64,000 nucleotides of DNA, taken from Oryza sativa Japonica Group (Eukaryota > Streptophyta > Magnoliopsida > Poales > Poaceae). Location of the stretch: NCBI RefSeq assembly GCF_034140825.1, contig NC_089037.1:34377001-34441000 (forward strand), given 5' to 3'. Both the position numbers and the translations under genes were made by a program. Below, one piece after another: positions 11,807 through 20,716 of this stretch. Within the stretch, counting starts at the first letter, position 1; every line of letters begins with the position of its first letter. The notes under the pieces were generated by a model. It did not search any database. It was not told the origin of the DNA and saw only the letters and a program-made list of their open reading frames with translations.

Positions 11807-11973
11807 TGGATGTATTGATGGATTCTATGGATGTATGGAATGATGTTGGGATTGATGGATGGATGTATGTTTTGTATGGTTCTCTGGATATATTACTGCC
11901 TGTAAATTTCTGTGATTTGATGTTTGCCTATGTTGTGTGCAAAGTTTTGCTAAAGTTTAGCAGGGCTGGGACG

Positions 11974-12560
11974 TCAGCGCCATGCTAAATGGCGCTGACA
12001 TGTCCAAACTCAGCGCCAGTGCACCTGGCGCTGAGGTCCCAGCCCAGCCATCCAGAAGGCTTGCTGAGCTGGGCCACGGCCGAAACGGCCAAGTCCAACC
12101 TCAACGCCAGGTGGGCTGGCGCTGAGTTTCCCACAGTCAGCGCCATTATGGATGGCGCTGAGGTCCCAGCCCGCAAGCCATCCAGAAGGCTCGAAACGGC
12201 CAAGGCCCACCTGGCGCTGAGTGTCCCACGGTCAGCGCCATTATGGCTGGCGCTGAGGTCCCAGCCCGCAAGCCATCCAGCAGGCTTGCTGGTCTGGGCC
12301 TTGTGGGCTGGCGCTGAGTGTCCCACGGTCAGCGCCATTATGGCTGGCGCTGAGGTCCAAGCCCGCAAGCCATCCAGAAGCCTTGCTGGTCTAGGCCTTG
12401 GGGGTTGCGGCCAAGTCCCACCTCAGCGCCAGTCCGGTTGGCGCTGAGGTAGCTGCCACGTCAGCTGGGGATCGGCCCGGCCGCCACGGTGGCACAATGT
12501 CAGCGCCAGTCCCGTTGGCGCTGACACGGCCAACGTCAGCGCCAATGTGTTTGGCGCTGA
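11974..12560. repeat. Right subterminal array of nine 9-7-9 palindromes
   Basis: Units of TCAGCGCCA-N7-TGGCGCTGA lie at 11974, 12010, 12101, 12137, 12232, 12329, 12423, 12500 and 12536, each 25 bp. The unit at 12101 has TCAACGCCA as its left arm. Two extra right half-sites (CTGGCGCTGAG) occur near 12211 and 12308. The units at 12137, 12232 and 12329 are part of a larger tandem repeat of about 95-97 bp, with linkers containing CCCAGCCCGCAAGCCATCC. The last three units belong to the terminal inverted repeat. Confidence 0.9.
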
Positions 12561-12647
12561 GGCGACGGCCTATTTTTGGTTGAAGTTTTTGGCAGGGGTT
12601 AGTTTCGAAATAAGTTTTCCAAAAGGGTCAATTTGTCAAAAAAACGG
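12418..12647 (-). repeat. Right terminal inverted repeat of the MULE
   Basis: Reverse complement of 3870-4099 with scattered differences. It ends in the sequence complementary to CCGTTTTTTTGACAAATTGA. Confidence 0.9.
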
Positions 12648-12656
12648 GTATAACTA
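12648..12656. repeat. Right 9-bp target site duplication of the MULE
   Basis: GTATAACTA, identical to 3861-3869. Confidence 0.95.
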
Positions 12657-13107
12657 TGGTACGTTATCAAATTTGAAAGCAAATGCATGCCAACGCCCTT
12701 GTTCAAATTTGCACCAAATCCGCTGGGCAGCTAGGCCATATGCATGCGGTGATTTGGAAATTAATAATTTTATTCTTTTTCATGGCTAATTTAATGCTAA
12801 TGGATCATCCACTAATAAATGGAATACATACACCTAGGTGTAGGTGTATAGAAGGTGTATATGGAAGAGTAAATTATTTTCTAGTTATAAATATGTCATT
12901 ACGCTTATTCCCTCGATAACCTAAACGATGGAGTCCTACCTGTCCGTGGCATGTAGTTTCCTCTATCACGACATCGTTCATTCGCGACTCCATTGGCACT
13001 CCGATCATCATGCAGTATGGACCGACGAGGATTATTTCAGAACGACTAAGATTTAATTGTTTTTTTTTATCTCTATACACTATTTGCTTAGATAATGATA
13101 TGGAAGG
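12657..13107. other. AT-rich intergenic sequence, no gene seen
   Basis: Nothing supported. A short inverted block around CACCTAGGTGTAGGTGT at about 12830-12850 is the only visible structure. Confidence 0.4.
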
Positions 13108-13340
13108 AAAAAGTACACAGAAGATCCCTCAACTTATCATCGAGTTACAAATTCATCCCCAAACAGCAAAACCAAATATCCGATGTCACTTAACTAATCA
13201 AAACCGATCATAATATCTTATTCGGTGGTTTTGACCCGGTTTTATCCTGCGTGACAGCTAAGTCAGCGTAGAACACATGACCCCATGTGTCAGGATGCCA
13301 CATCATCACCTCCTCTCTCTCTCTCCCCTCCTCTCCCTTC
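13108..13340 (+). mobile_element. MULE-type terminal region (one end only)
   Basis: AAGTACACAGAAGATCCCTC, followed by the segments CGGTGGTTTTGACCCGGTTT and CACATGACCCCATGTGTCAGG and then a CT-rich tract, has the look of rice Mutator-type or MULE-MITE termini as I remember them. The partner end was not found, so the extent is unknown. It leads directly into a GC-rich segment with a gene fragment, as in Pack-MULEs. Confidence 0.4.
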
Positions 13341-13590
13341 CTCCTCTTTCTCTCTCTCACTCTTCTCTTCTCTTATCTTCTCTGGGCAAAGCCGGCTGGC
13401 GGCTGGGAAGAGGCTGTCGGGGCGAGGCGGGAGAGGAGGAGGCGGCGGCGGCGGCGGCTGTGACGCGGGAGAAGGCGAGGGCGGCGGCCGGTCTCGAATG
13501 GCGTCGACGGCGCTGAGTCGCCGCCGGCGGCGAAGCGGCCCAGCGCGGGCGGGCGCCGCGGTGCTGGGCGCGGAGGAGGAGGCAGGGCCG

Positions 13591-13815
13591 GGTGCAGAGG
13601 CAGACGACGGCGTCGAGGTCGACGAGGCCGTCGAGCAGCGAGCAGCAGGGCTCGTACGGCGCCACCGCGCCGACCTTGGCCTTGACGAGGCCAAGCACGT
13701 TGGCGCACACACGCAGCTTCAGCGCGTCGCGTGGGCACGACGACAACCCGGTGCTGGGCGTCGACGCCGGCGTCGGCCTCGGCGCTGGCGGGCAGTCGAT
13801 CGCCTTCGCCGCCAT
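13591..13815 (-). pseudogene. Fragment of a proline-rich / 8-cysteine (hydrophobic seed protein, LTP-like) gene
   Basis: On the minus strand the frame reads [20 protein letters not shown], then [20 protein letters not shown] and T. This is the first two-thirds of an 8-cysteine-motif domain of hybrid proline-rich or cortical-cell-delineating proteins: C, C, CC and CxC in the expected order. A short Pro/Thr-rich stretch ([16 protein letters not shown]) precedes it, as in that family. After CLCT the frame departs into Arg/Ala-rich sequence, so the usual C-terminal part with the last cysteines is missing. The N-terminal signal peptide is missing too: the frame starts [10 protein letters not shown] with no hydrophobic run. 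This is most likely a captured or truncated copy, not a working gene. Confidence 0.75.
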
Positions 13816-14218
13816 TGCTATCGATCAAGCTTTGCTAGGCTGCTAGCTTGTATTTGTACATCATACTCAGTTACAGTTAGCTTCATATCAGTAACACCAA
13901 ATGAAAAGAACAAAACGGTTTTATAGCAGCCATTAAGCAGGTTCACCAAGCCACAAACATACATTTAACATGTTCACGTCAGTAACACCAAAAGTCCAAA
14001 ACCATAGCTGCAAAAGGAAACATTCAGGGCAGAGATAAAGCTCATCAGCTCAAATCCCTGACATTATTGAGCTCCGCTACAGTGTCGGAAGGAAACCCAG
14101 TAGCAAAGCATCTCCAACCATTCTTTCTTGCTACTGTTGGGCGATTCCTTGTTTGCAGAAGCACAACAGCAGTCTAGCTTGTTTTAGCACATGACACCCG
14201 ATGCATAAACAATATTGA
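13816..14218. other. No gene seen
   Basis: Moderately AT-rich sequence without a supported feature. It could be 3'-flank copied along with the 8-cysteine fragment. Confidence 0.3.
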
Positions 14219-14349
14219 GGCGGTGTTTGGTTAGAGGGACTAAAGTGGGGCTAAATTTTAGTCCCTCTTATAAAAGAATAAGTCTTTATGGTAGGGATTT
14301 ATATTTTTATGAGAGGCCTAAATTTAGTCCCTAGTTCCCAAACACTCCC
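14219..14349. mobile_element. Small MITE, about 131 bp
   Basis: The ends GGCGGTGTTTGGTTAGAGGG and the complement of GGGAGTGTTTGGGAACTAGG are inverted copies, both followed inward by GACTAAA. The target duplication is unclear, so PIF/Harbinger versus hAT is not decided. Confidence 0.7.
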
Positions 14350-14576
14350 TTAAACAAGTGCCGCTCAAGAAAAGCTGCAGGTTGCAGAGGATGGGGGCAG
14401 CAGAACAGGCCAACAAGGGCTCACTCGCCGCTGCCGCTCGCTAGTGCCTGCGTCTGCTTGCGAAGTTCGCGACAAGGGAGGAGTCGTGCCTGTGTGGGGC
14501 CGTGCGTCTGCTTGCGAAGTTCGCCCCAGCGTCGGCCGCCATCGCCGGCCCAGCGTCGGCCGGCGCCGCCACCGGC

Positions 14577-14810
14577 CGCCCTCCCTCTCTCCCGCCTCGC
14601 GCCCGCGGTAGGAGGACCCATCGTCTCCCCTTCTCCCGCGTCGGCCATCACCGGCCGCCGTCGCCCCAGCATCGGCCGCCACCGGCCACCCTCCCTCTCT
14701 CCCGCCTCGCGCCCGCGGTAGGAGGAGCCATCGTCTCGCCTTCTCCCGCGTCGGCCATCGCCGGCCGGCCGCCCTCCCTTTCTCCCGCCTCGTGCCCGTG
14801 GGCCGGCCTG
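14577..14810. repeat. GC-rich tandem repeat
   Basis: A block beginning CCGCCCTCCCTCTCTCCCGC and continuing through CTCGCGCCCGCGGTAGGAGG occurs at 14577, 14687 and, diverged, at about 14769. Copies are linked by CGTCGGCCATC-type sequence. Arg/Ala/Pro-rich open frames on both strands come from base composition. Confidence 0.75.
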
Positions 14811-15186
14811 CCCAAAGAAGAATGAGAGAGAGTAACCGAGTAAGGGAGAAGAGAGGAGGAGGAGAGATGGGAAGAGGAGGGATTTGGTCGTTAACAATGG
14901 AGTATGTCAGTGTGTCCACATCATCGCTCCCTCTTTTTTTTTTTCAATATGGAATGACGGAAGTATATATAATAATAAAAATATCTCCTTCCTAATAACA
15001 AACCGAACCAAACCAAAGCTCCTTCCTAGTATGTTGGGGAGGAAAAAATGTACGCTTCGTGGACCCAATCGTTTGGCTTAACATATTTGCAAACGAAAAG
15101 TAATTTATTAATAAAAATTTTAAGGATTTGCTACGTAACACCTTGCTGATTTTTTTTTGTTTTTTCAGCTGAATTCCTAACCACTA
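14811..15186. other. No gene seen
   Basis: Purine-rich then AT-rich sequence without a supported feature. Confidence 0.3.
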
Positions 15187-15336
15187 CTCCCTCCGTTTCA
15201 CAATGTAAGTTATTCTAGCATTTCCCATATTTATATTGATATTAATGAATCTAGACATATATATTTATCTAGATTCACTAAAATCAATATGAATGTGTAA
15301 AATGCTAGAATGACTTACATTGTGAAACGGAGGAAG
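15187..15336. mobile_element. Stowaway-type MITE, 150 bp
   Basis: Starts CTCCCTCCGTTTCACAATG after TA and ends with the inverted copy CATTGTGAAACGGAGGAAG before TA. The internal halves are largely complementary (TCTAGATTCA type). Confidence 0.9.
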
Positions 15337-15718
15337 TAGATCGCTCCATGATTCGTGCAACTATTATCGGGCCCGCAACTTGATTTGGGTTTGGACCCGT
15401 TTTGTTCTGGATCCGATTGCCCGTTGCCACACCTCAGTTCTGCTCATCAGAGTCTCAATCCCCCACATCCGCTCATCTATCCCCCGCCTCCACCATCCAC
15501 CTCACTGCCTCCTCACGCGCATCGCCGCCGACGAATCCACCCAGAAACCTTTGCATCTGCCGACGAGGAGGCTAGGGCTTTGGGATCGAGCAAGCCCCAG
15601 CCTTCCCGCTTGCTGATTCGGCCGACCGAAGGGTAGAAGATCAACCAGAGGGGAGGAAGCGAGCTGCTACTGCGTACCTTCTTTCTCTCCCTCTCCACTT
15701 TTGTACGGCGGAATAAGG
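15337..15718. other. GC-rich flank without a supported gene
   Basis: C-rich sequence (15450-15640) gives short Pro/Ser/His-rich frames on several strands. None has a recognisable motif or clear splice context. Confidence 0.3.
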
Positions 15719-15952
15719 TTGTGTTAAAACTCCAAGTTCCCAACACTCTCCTCTCGTTTTTCGCGCGCACGCTTTTCAAACTGTTAAACGATGCATTTTT
15801 TATAAAAAGTTTCTATAGGTAAGTTGCTTAAAAAATCATATTGATCTATTTTTGAAAAAAATAGCTAATACTTAATTAATCACGCGCTAATAGACCGCTC
15901 CGTTTTCCGTGCACACTGTTAGAGTTGGGAACTCAGACATCCGAACACAGTC
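15719..15952. mobile_element. MITE, about 234 bp
   Basis: The left end TGTGTTAAAACTCCAAGTTC and the complement of the right end (TGTGTT...GAGTTCCCAACTCT) share an imperfect inverted repeat. The interior has the TTAATTAATCACGCGCTAAT segment common in rice MITEs. The boundary is approximate. Confidence 0.6.
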
Positions 15953-15955
15953 TAA

Positions 15956-16132
15956 GGGCCTGTTCACTTTGATGCCAAAAAAACCTTACCACAATTTTGG
16001 CAACTTACCAAAATTTTGGCAGGATTTCTTATATAGTTACCAAAATTTGGCAGCAAACTAAATGTAGCCACTTTTTTGATAACTTTACCAAAATTTTGTA
16101 AGGTTGAAAATGGCATCAAAGTGAACAGGCCC
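15956..16132. mobile_element. Tourist-type (PIF/Harbinger) MITE, 177 bp
   Basis: Near-perfect inverted ends GGGCCTGTTCACTTTGATGC / complement, flanked by TAA on both sides (15953-15955 and 16133-16135), the trinucleotide duplication expected for this superfamily. Confidence 0.92.
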
Positions 16133-16135
16133 TAA

Positions 16136-17102
16136 GTTCACTTTAACTCCCTGATCAAATTTGATTCATATCCCTCAACCACAATATCAGATATCTCGAT
16201 CCCCAAATATTAATACCGATGCAATTTGACTCCATTGGTGATTTTGGAGAATGGTTTCGCTGATGTGGCGTTTACTGGTGTTATTGACCTGGTCTTCGTT
16301 TCACATGGCGTTGCCGTGACGCCTAGGTGGATAAAAAAAATATGTGTGGGACCCCAATGTCATTCGCATATTGTGGCGCCGTCTCTCTCTTATCTCTCTC
16401 CCCCTCCCTCCGGTCCCTTCTCCCGCAGGTGGCGGCGAGGGCCAGAGCGGCGTGGGCAACCGGAGATGGCGGCGAGCGGTGGAGCCCCTCCCTCTCTTTC
16501 TCCCGCGGCGTGCGACGAGGGCCGGAGCGGCGCGGGCAAGCGAAGACGGCGGCGAGCGGCGGCAAGGGCCAGAGCGGCGGTGGGCAAGCGGAGACGGCAG
16601 CGAGCGGCAGAGCCCCTCCCCCCTCCCTCTCTCTCTCCTGCGGCGTGCGGCGAGGGCCAACGCTCTGATTTTGGCTTGCTTTGCTTGATTGTGCTGGGTT
16701 CCAGGTCGAGGGGTCCATGAACCAAGTTGCGACAACCAGATGCGCCTCTACGATCTGCCATCTGCTCTGCTGTGTCCTCAACGTTGAGCTCAAGGTGTGC
16801 CTCCTTCTGCCTTGATTTGCTTGCTCTTCAATTCCAGGGCTCACCGACGTGAGGACGTGACCCTTCTCTGCTTCATCTGTTTGCTTGTACTGCTTCGATT
16901 TTGACTCTGTTGCTTTGATTTTTGCTGGGGAAATTTCTAGGCGGAGCAATCCAAGATTCCCCACCCAAGCCGCCGCCGCCGCTCCGGTGCCCACCCTCCC
17001 GCCGTCACTACTGACTGCCTCTTGCAGAAGGCCGAAGGGGAGAGAAAGAGAGAGGGAGAGGGATATGAATCCGATTCAGTTACTGGGAGTCAAAGTGAAC
17101 TT
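16136..17102. mobile_element. Candidate Pack-MULE-like insertion
   Basis: The left end GTTCACTTTAACTCCCTGAT is mirrored at the right by the complement of GTTCACTTTGACTCCCAGT (17084-17102). The left terminal region (to about 16370) has features I associate with rice MULE termini, including GTGGGACCCCAATGTCATTC. Between lies GC-rich, gene-like sequence (16390-16800). No 9-bp target duplication is visible. The left edge touches a MITE, which may have obscured it. The start of the next gene's 5' region lies just beyond the right end. Confidence 0.4.
16420..16665. repeat. GC-rich internal repeat
   Basis: Three diverged copies of a block combining GAGGGCCAGAGCGGCG, GGCGGCGAGCGG and CCCCTCCCTCTCTTTCTCCC. 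The frames across it (Arg/Ala/Gly/Pro-rich) are compositional. Confidence 0.6.
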
Positions 17103-17277
17103 ATATTCCTTTGTACGGTGAGGTGAAGGCCTCAGCCACAGCCCACATGTTCGTGTCCAAGACTCCCAAGTCCAAGTCCAACTCTAAGATGTCTCATAGT
17201 CTTATTCCGGTTAACACAGAAGTACAAAGGGGGGATTAGGGATCGATAGACAGAGGAGATCGATTTCGCCAGCGACC

Positions 17278-18237
17278 ATGGCGGCAGCGGCTCTTCGGTC
17301 TCTGGCGAGCAAGAGTAGGATGGGCCTCCGCGCTCTACCCAAGATTCAGCCCCAGCCGGCGGCCACGGTTATCCCGCCAAGGTTGCTTAGCCATGGCGGC
17401 CTTCTCCGCCGGAAACACCTGACGCCGCCGCCGCCGCCGCCGCTCACCCCGTATCGTTTCTTCTCTTCCAGTGTTTCCGAGTCACGTGGCACGGTAAATG
17501 CTTCTCTCTCTTACTGGATCTAAATAAATGATTCTTTTTTAGATTAACCAAAATTAGTGCTCCCATCTGTACTCACGATAGGTTAAATTATGATAATCAG
17601 TTCATTTTCTTGTCTATCTAGCCATCTTGTTTTCCTGTGTTATCTTGACATAATTAGACAGGAGCTCTTCTTACGATTCTTATTGCTAGCACGGAGTATG
17701 ATCCTTATTCGTGGGAAATTACTTGTTCTCATAAAAGTAAAAAAGAAACTGCTTGCTTGTAAGTTGTACCTTAATTCAAATATATTTTTTTATTGCCCAG
17801 AGTCCCTCGCCTAAGCAAGAATCTTCAAGAGCACCAAGGCAAACTGAGGAGGGAGAGGAGCTGTTTAGAATGCAAGATGAAGAGAAGCTTAAGCTACTCT
17901 CGTTGATAAAGAATCTTAAAGAATCGGAAGCTATCAAGCGAGAGGACCCATTGTAAGTGGGACAATACAAAGTATTACCGCAATCATATTCATAGATACC
18001 ATTGCTAAATTCTATTTCGCAGTGGTATTTTGCAACTTGTCGATGATTGCGATAACCCTTAGCATATATTACTTGAATCCTATCCATTAATCTTTACTAG
18101 TACTTGTTAACTAACCATATTAATTCTTATATATATATTTTCTCACATTTAGGTTTGATATAACTATGAAGCTCGTGATTTCCTCGATGGCCATGTTACT
18201 TGTCTGGACTGTCTCAGACATACTATTGATGGAGTAA
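17278..18237 (+). CDS. Small putative mitochondrial single-pass membrane protein
   Basis: Three exons join in phase: 17278-17493, 17801-17952 and 18153-18237, giving 150 aa. The ATG follows GCGACC. The N-terminus MAAAALRSLASKSRMGLRAL is rich in Ala, Ser and Arg and lacks acids, typical of a mitochondrial targeting sequence. A proline run (about residues 45-52) and RFFSSSVSESRG follow. The middle exon is charged (EEGEELFRMQDEEKLKLLSL). The C-terminal exon carries one hydrophobic helix (MKLVISSMAMLLVWTVSDIL) and ends LLME. I do not recognise the family. The layout suggests an inner-membrane protein with a small C-terminal tail, which is inference. The three-exon join with consistent phases is the main support for a real gene. 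Confidence 0.75.
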
Positions 18238-18818
18238 GATTTTTTTTTCCGATGCACTGATGTAATAAGATCCGTATGGGCACTAAGTGTAATAATTAGG
18301 TGTTCTATATATTCCGTTATTTGAACACTCGTCCTGTGGTTATTTATCTACTACTACGTAGTCATGCGTGATGTCTCAACAGCGCGATTTCACGCATGAA
18401 TTCTCTCAACAACGCGATTTCACGCATGAATTCTCTTGGATGGTCCCTTTGGGACTACTCCAGATGGCGGTGTATTTTAGCACTCGAGATTGTTAAGAAA
18501 TGAGAATGAAATCGTGTGACAAAATCATTGATGGTATTCTGATGTGTTATCCCAGTGTCTTGCCCCTACTACTGGTTCAGTTCAAAGATGAGTTAGGCAT
18601 AATTTGTATTAAATGACTAGTTTTGTCTTCTCTGATAGGCAAAACTATAGAATATTGGACTTAACCGAGAAAGTTCTGGGCTTTTAACTACGCTGATACA
18701 AGCGAAGATGATGAATTTACTTCCTTGCATGACAGAATTTATTTTCTTGCCGGAGATCGAATTTAACCGATACAACCCAAACTTAAAACTAAGAACTCAT
18801 CGGGTTGATACTAGTCCC
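18238..18818. other. 3' flank, no gene seen
   Basis: Includes the likely 3' UTR of the preceding gene and a two-copy tandem repeat of about 31 bp (GCGATTTCACGCATGAATTC, 18382-18436). Nothing else is supported. Confidence 0.4.
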
Positions 18819-19110
18819 GTCGGAATAAAGGTGACGATGCGCCGAAAGCAATTGCATTGATATGTGGAAATAGATTACAAAGACTCCGGGTGTAATCTGG
18901 GTGTACATATTTATACTCTCGGGGTGTAATCTGGGTGTACATATTTATACTCTCGGGGTGTAATCTGGGTGTACATATTTATACTCTTGGGTTGAGACTA
19001 GTCCGTGACGATGGGCCAAAAGCAATTGTATTGATATGTGGAGATAGATTACAAAGACTCCGGGTGTAATCTGGGTGTATATATTTATACTCTCGGGTTG
19101 AGACTAGTCC
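18819..19110. repeat. 34-bp tandem repeat inside a larger duplication
   Basis: The block GGTGTAATCTGGGTGTACAT followed by ATTTATACTC recurs three times with a 34-bp period (18889, 18923, 18957). The surrounding module (AAGCAATTGCATTGATATGT to GAGACTAGTCC) is repeated once more at about 19018-19110 with a single copy of the unit. The sequence resembles the transcribed part of an old LTR. That origin is inference. Confidence 0.8.
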
Positions 19111-19282
19111 TAATCGAATACCATACAAGTTTTATAGAAATAAAAGAAAAAAATACTAGTCCTGATTGAATATTAGACAAAACTTTCTAAAGATAAAAAA
19201 AAGTTATTAAATTATTTTTGAACTCCGTCTCTTAAGAATAAATCTCTCATCGGCTAAAGGATCGTATTAAGTTTTGGTGTTA

Positions 19283-19687
19283 CTAGAAAAATTGCCTATC
19301 GTTGCAACGGGTGAAGGCTATTTTAATTTTATTATTGTTATACGGTCTAGTTAAGGTGAAATTTACTGTGAGAATTTGCTTTGATATATTATTTTCTAGA
19401 AAATCATGAACTGCAATTAGGAGTTCGATCATCGCTTGGATATATTATTTTGTAGAAAATCATAAGCTACAATTAGGAGTCCGATAAATCTAAGTTAACA
19501 TGCAAGTTTTTCTAAAAAGATATTTCTTATACGACTCCTCCTGTATTTCCAAAAGCGAACAAACTTAAAACTCGACTCAAATACATATTTGAATTTCCAA
19601 AAGTAAACGAACTTAAAAACCGACTCATACACGGAGGACGTACCAAAGTATTGATAAAAACATCTTCAACTTTTATAATAGTAGAGA
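19283..19687 (-). mobile_element. Non-autonomous Helitron, 405 bp, minus orientation
   Basis: Read on the minus strand it starts TCTCTACTATTATAAAAGTT directly after A and ends CCCGTTGCAACG...TTTTTCTAG directly before T. TC start, CTAG end, a terminal hairpin around GTTGCAAC and an A/T insertion site are the hallmarks of Helitrons, and the two ends match common rice families. There is no coding capacity. Confidence 0.85.
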
Positions 19688-19779
19688 TAAAAGGCTATAG
19701 CTAACTTTTTTAGAAGAAAAAAAATAGAGCAGGTTTCAGATGGAGTAAATTCATATTTTTAAACCCACTTAGATAGTAA

Positions 19780-20115
19780 GGGCCTGTTTAGTTGGCAAAA
19801 ATTTTTGCCCCTGCATATCACATCGGATATACAGACATACATTTAAAGTATTAAACGTAGTCTAATAACAAAATAAATTACAGATTCCGCTAGGAATCTG
19901 AGACGAATTTATCAAGCCTAATTAATCCGTCATTAGCAAATGTTTAATGTAGCACCACATTGTCAAATCATGGCGTCATTAGGCTTAAAAGATTCGTCTC
20001 GCAATTTCCCAGCGAATTATATAATTGGTTTTTCTCTATATTTAATAGTCCATGCATATGTCCAAACATTTCGATGTGACAGCGTGAAAAATTTTATTTG
20101 GGAACTAAAGAGGCC
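19780..20115. mobile_element. Tourist-like MITE A (about 336 bp)
   Basis: Ends GGGCCTGTTTAGTTGGCAAA and complement of GGCCTCTTTAGTTCCCAAAT, flanked by TAA (19777-19779 and 20116-20118). The interior carries AGATTCGTCTCGCAATTTCC, shared with the next element. Confidence 0.85.
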
Positions 20116-20128
20116 TAAATTCGTTTTT

Positions 20129-20436
20129 GGGCCTGTTTAGTTCGTGAAAAGAAAAATTTTTGAGTGTCACATCGGACGTTTGACCGGATGTCGGAACGAG
20201 TTTTCAGACACGAATGAAAAGCCTATTGCATAACTCGCCTGGAAACCGCGAGACGATGTGAGTTACTATAGCACTTATAGCTAATCATGGACTAATTAGG
20301 CTCAAAAGATTCGTCTCACGATTTCCCCCCTAATTGTGTAATTAGTTTTTTAATGTATCTATATTTAATACTTTATACATGTGTCCAAAGATTCGATGTG
20401 ATATTTTGGGAAAAAGTTTTTGAAACTAACAGGGCC
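20129..20436. mobile_element. Tourist-like MITE B (about 308 bp)
   Basis: A second, diverged member of the same family only 13 bp downstream, in the same orientation. Ends GGGCCTGTTTAGTTCGTGAA and complement of GGCCCTGTTAGTTTC, with TTT on both sides. It ends 280 bp before the VPS35 start codon. Confidence 0.8.
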
Positions 20437-20716
20437 TTTACCGACAAGTCAGCCCACCCCAGACCCAGTTCGGCCGTCAACTCATCTGATCCAGATCGAA
20501 TCATCGAACCACTTCGGAAAACAGAAAAAAAAGAGGAAAAAACCGATCATAAAAAAACACTCGAAGAACACAAACACTCGCCCCGATCCAAACCCGAGAG
20601 GGGACAAGCCCACGCGCGAGAGGCGAGATCCAACCCCAACCCCAACCCGAGCCACCAGAGGCCGACCAGATCCACCCCCGCAGCCAGCGAAGACGGCGGC
20701 CACGGCGGCGGTCAGG

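Larger units (their letters stand above)
3870..12647 (+). mobile_element. Mutator-like element (MULE) with mudrA-type transposase and plant-mobile-domain gene
   Basis: The element is 8778 bp. Both ends start CCGTTTTTTTGACAAATTGA reading inward, flanked by the 9-bp duplication GTATAACTA. Terminal inverted repeats extend about 230 bp with scattered differences. Inside are a transposase gene (4797-7806), a second gene with a plant mobile domain (7860-10536), a GGAT-rich simple repeat, a nested solo LTR (10688-11806) and a right subterminal array of GC-rich palindromes (11974-12560). Ends and target duplication are intact, but the coding frames seem to contain at least three single-base shifts, so this copy is probably not autonomous unless unrecognised splicing compensates. 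The direct GTATAACTA match argues for a single undisturbed insertion. Confidence 0.93.

Noticed and set aside
11985-12447. Open frames of 127-152 aa on both strands
   Set aside because: They arise from the repeated palindromes in the MULE's right array.
13290-13828. Several long Ala/Arg/Pro-rich frames on the minus strand
   Set aside because: Only one frame carries the 8-cysteine pattern; the others are GC-rich shadows.
14365-14919. 184-aa and 158-aa minus-strand frames
   Set aside because: Arg/Gly-rich, produced by the GC-rich tandem repeat, with no motif.
16301-16994. Overlapping frames on both strands
   Set aside because: Repetitive GC-rich composition; no splice or motif support.
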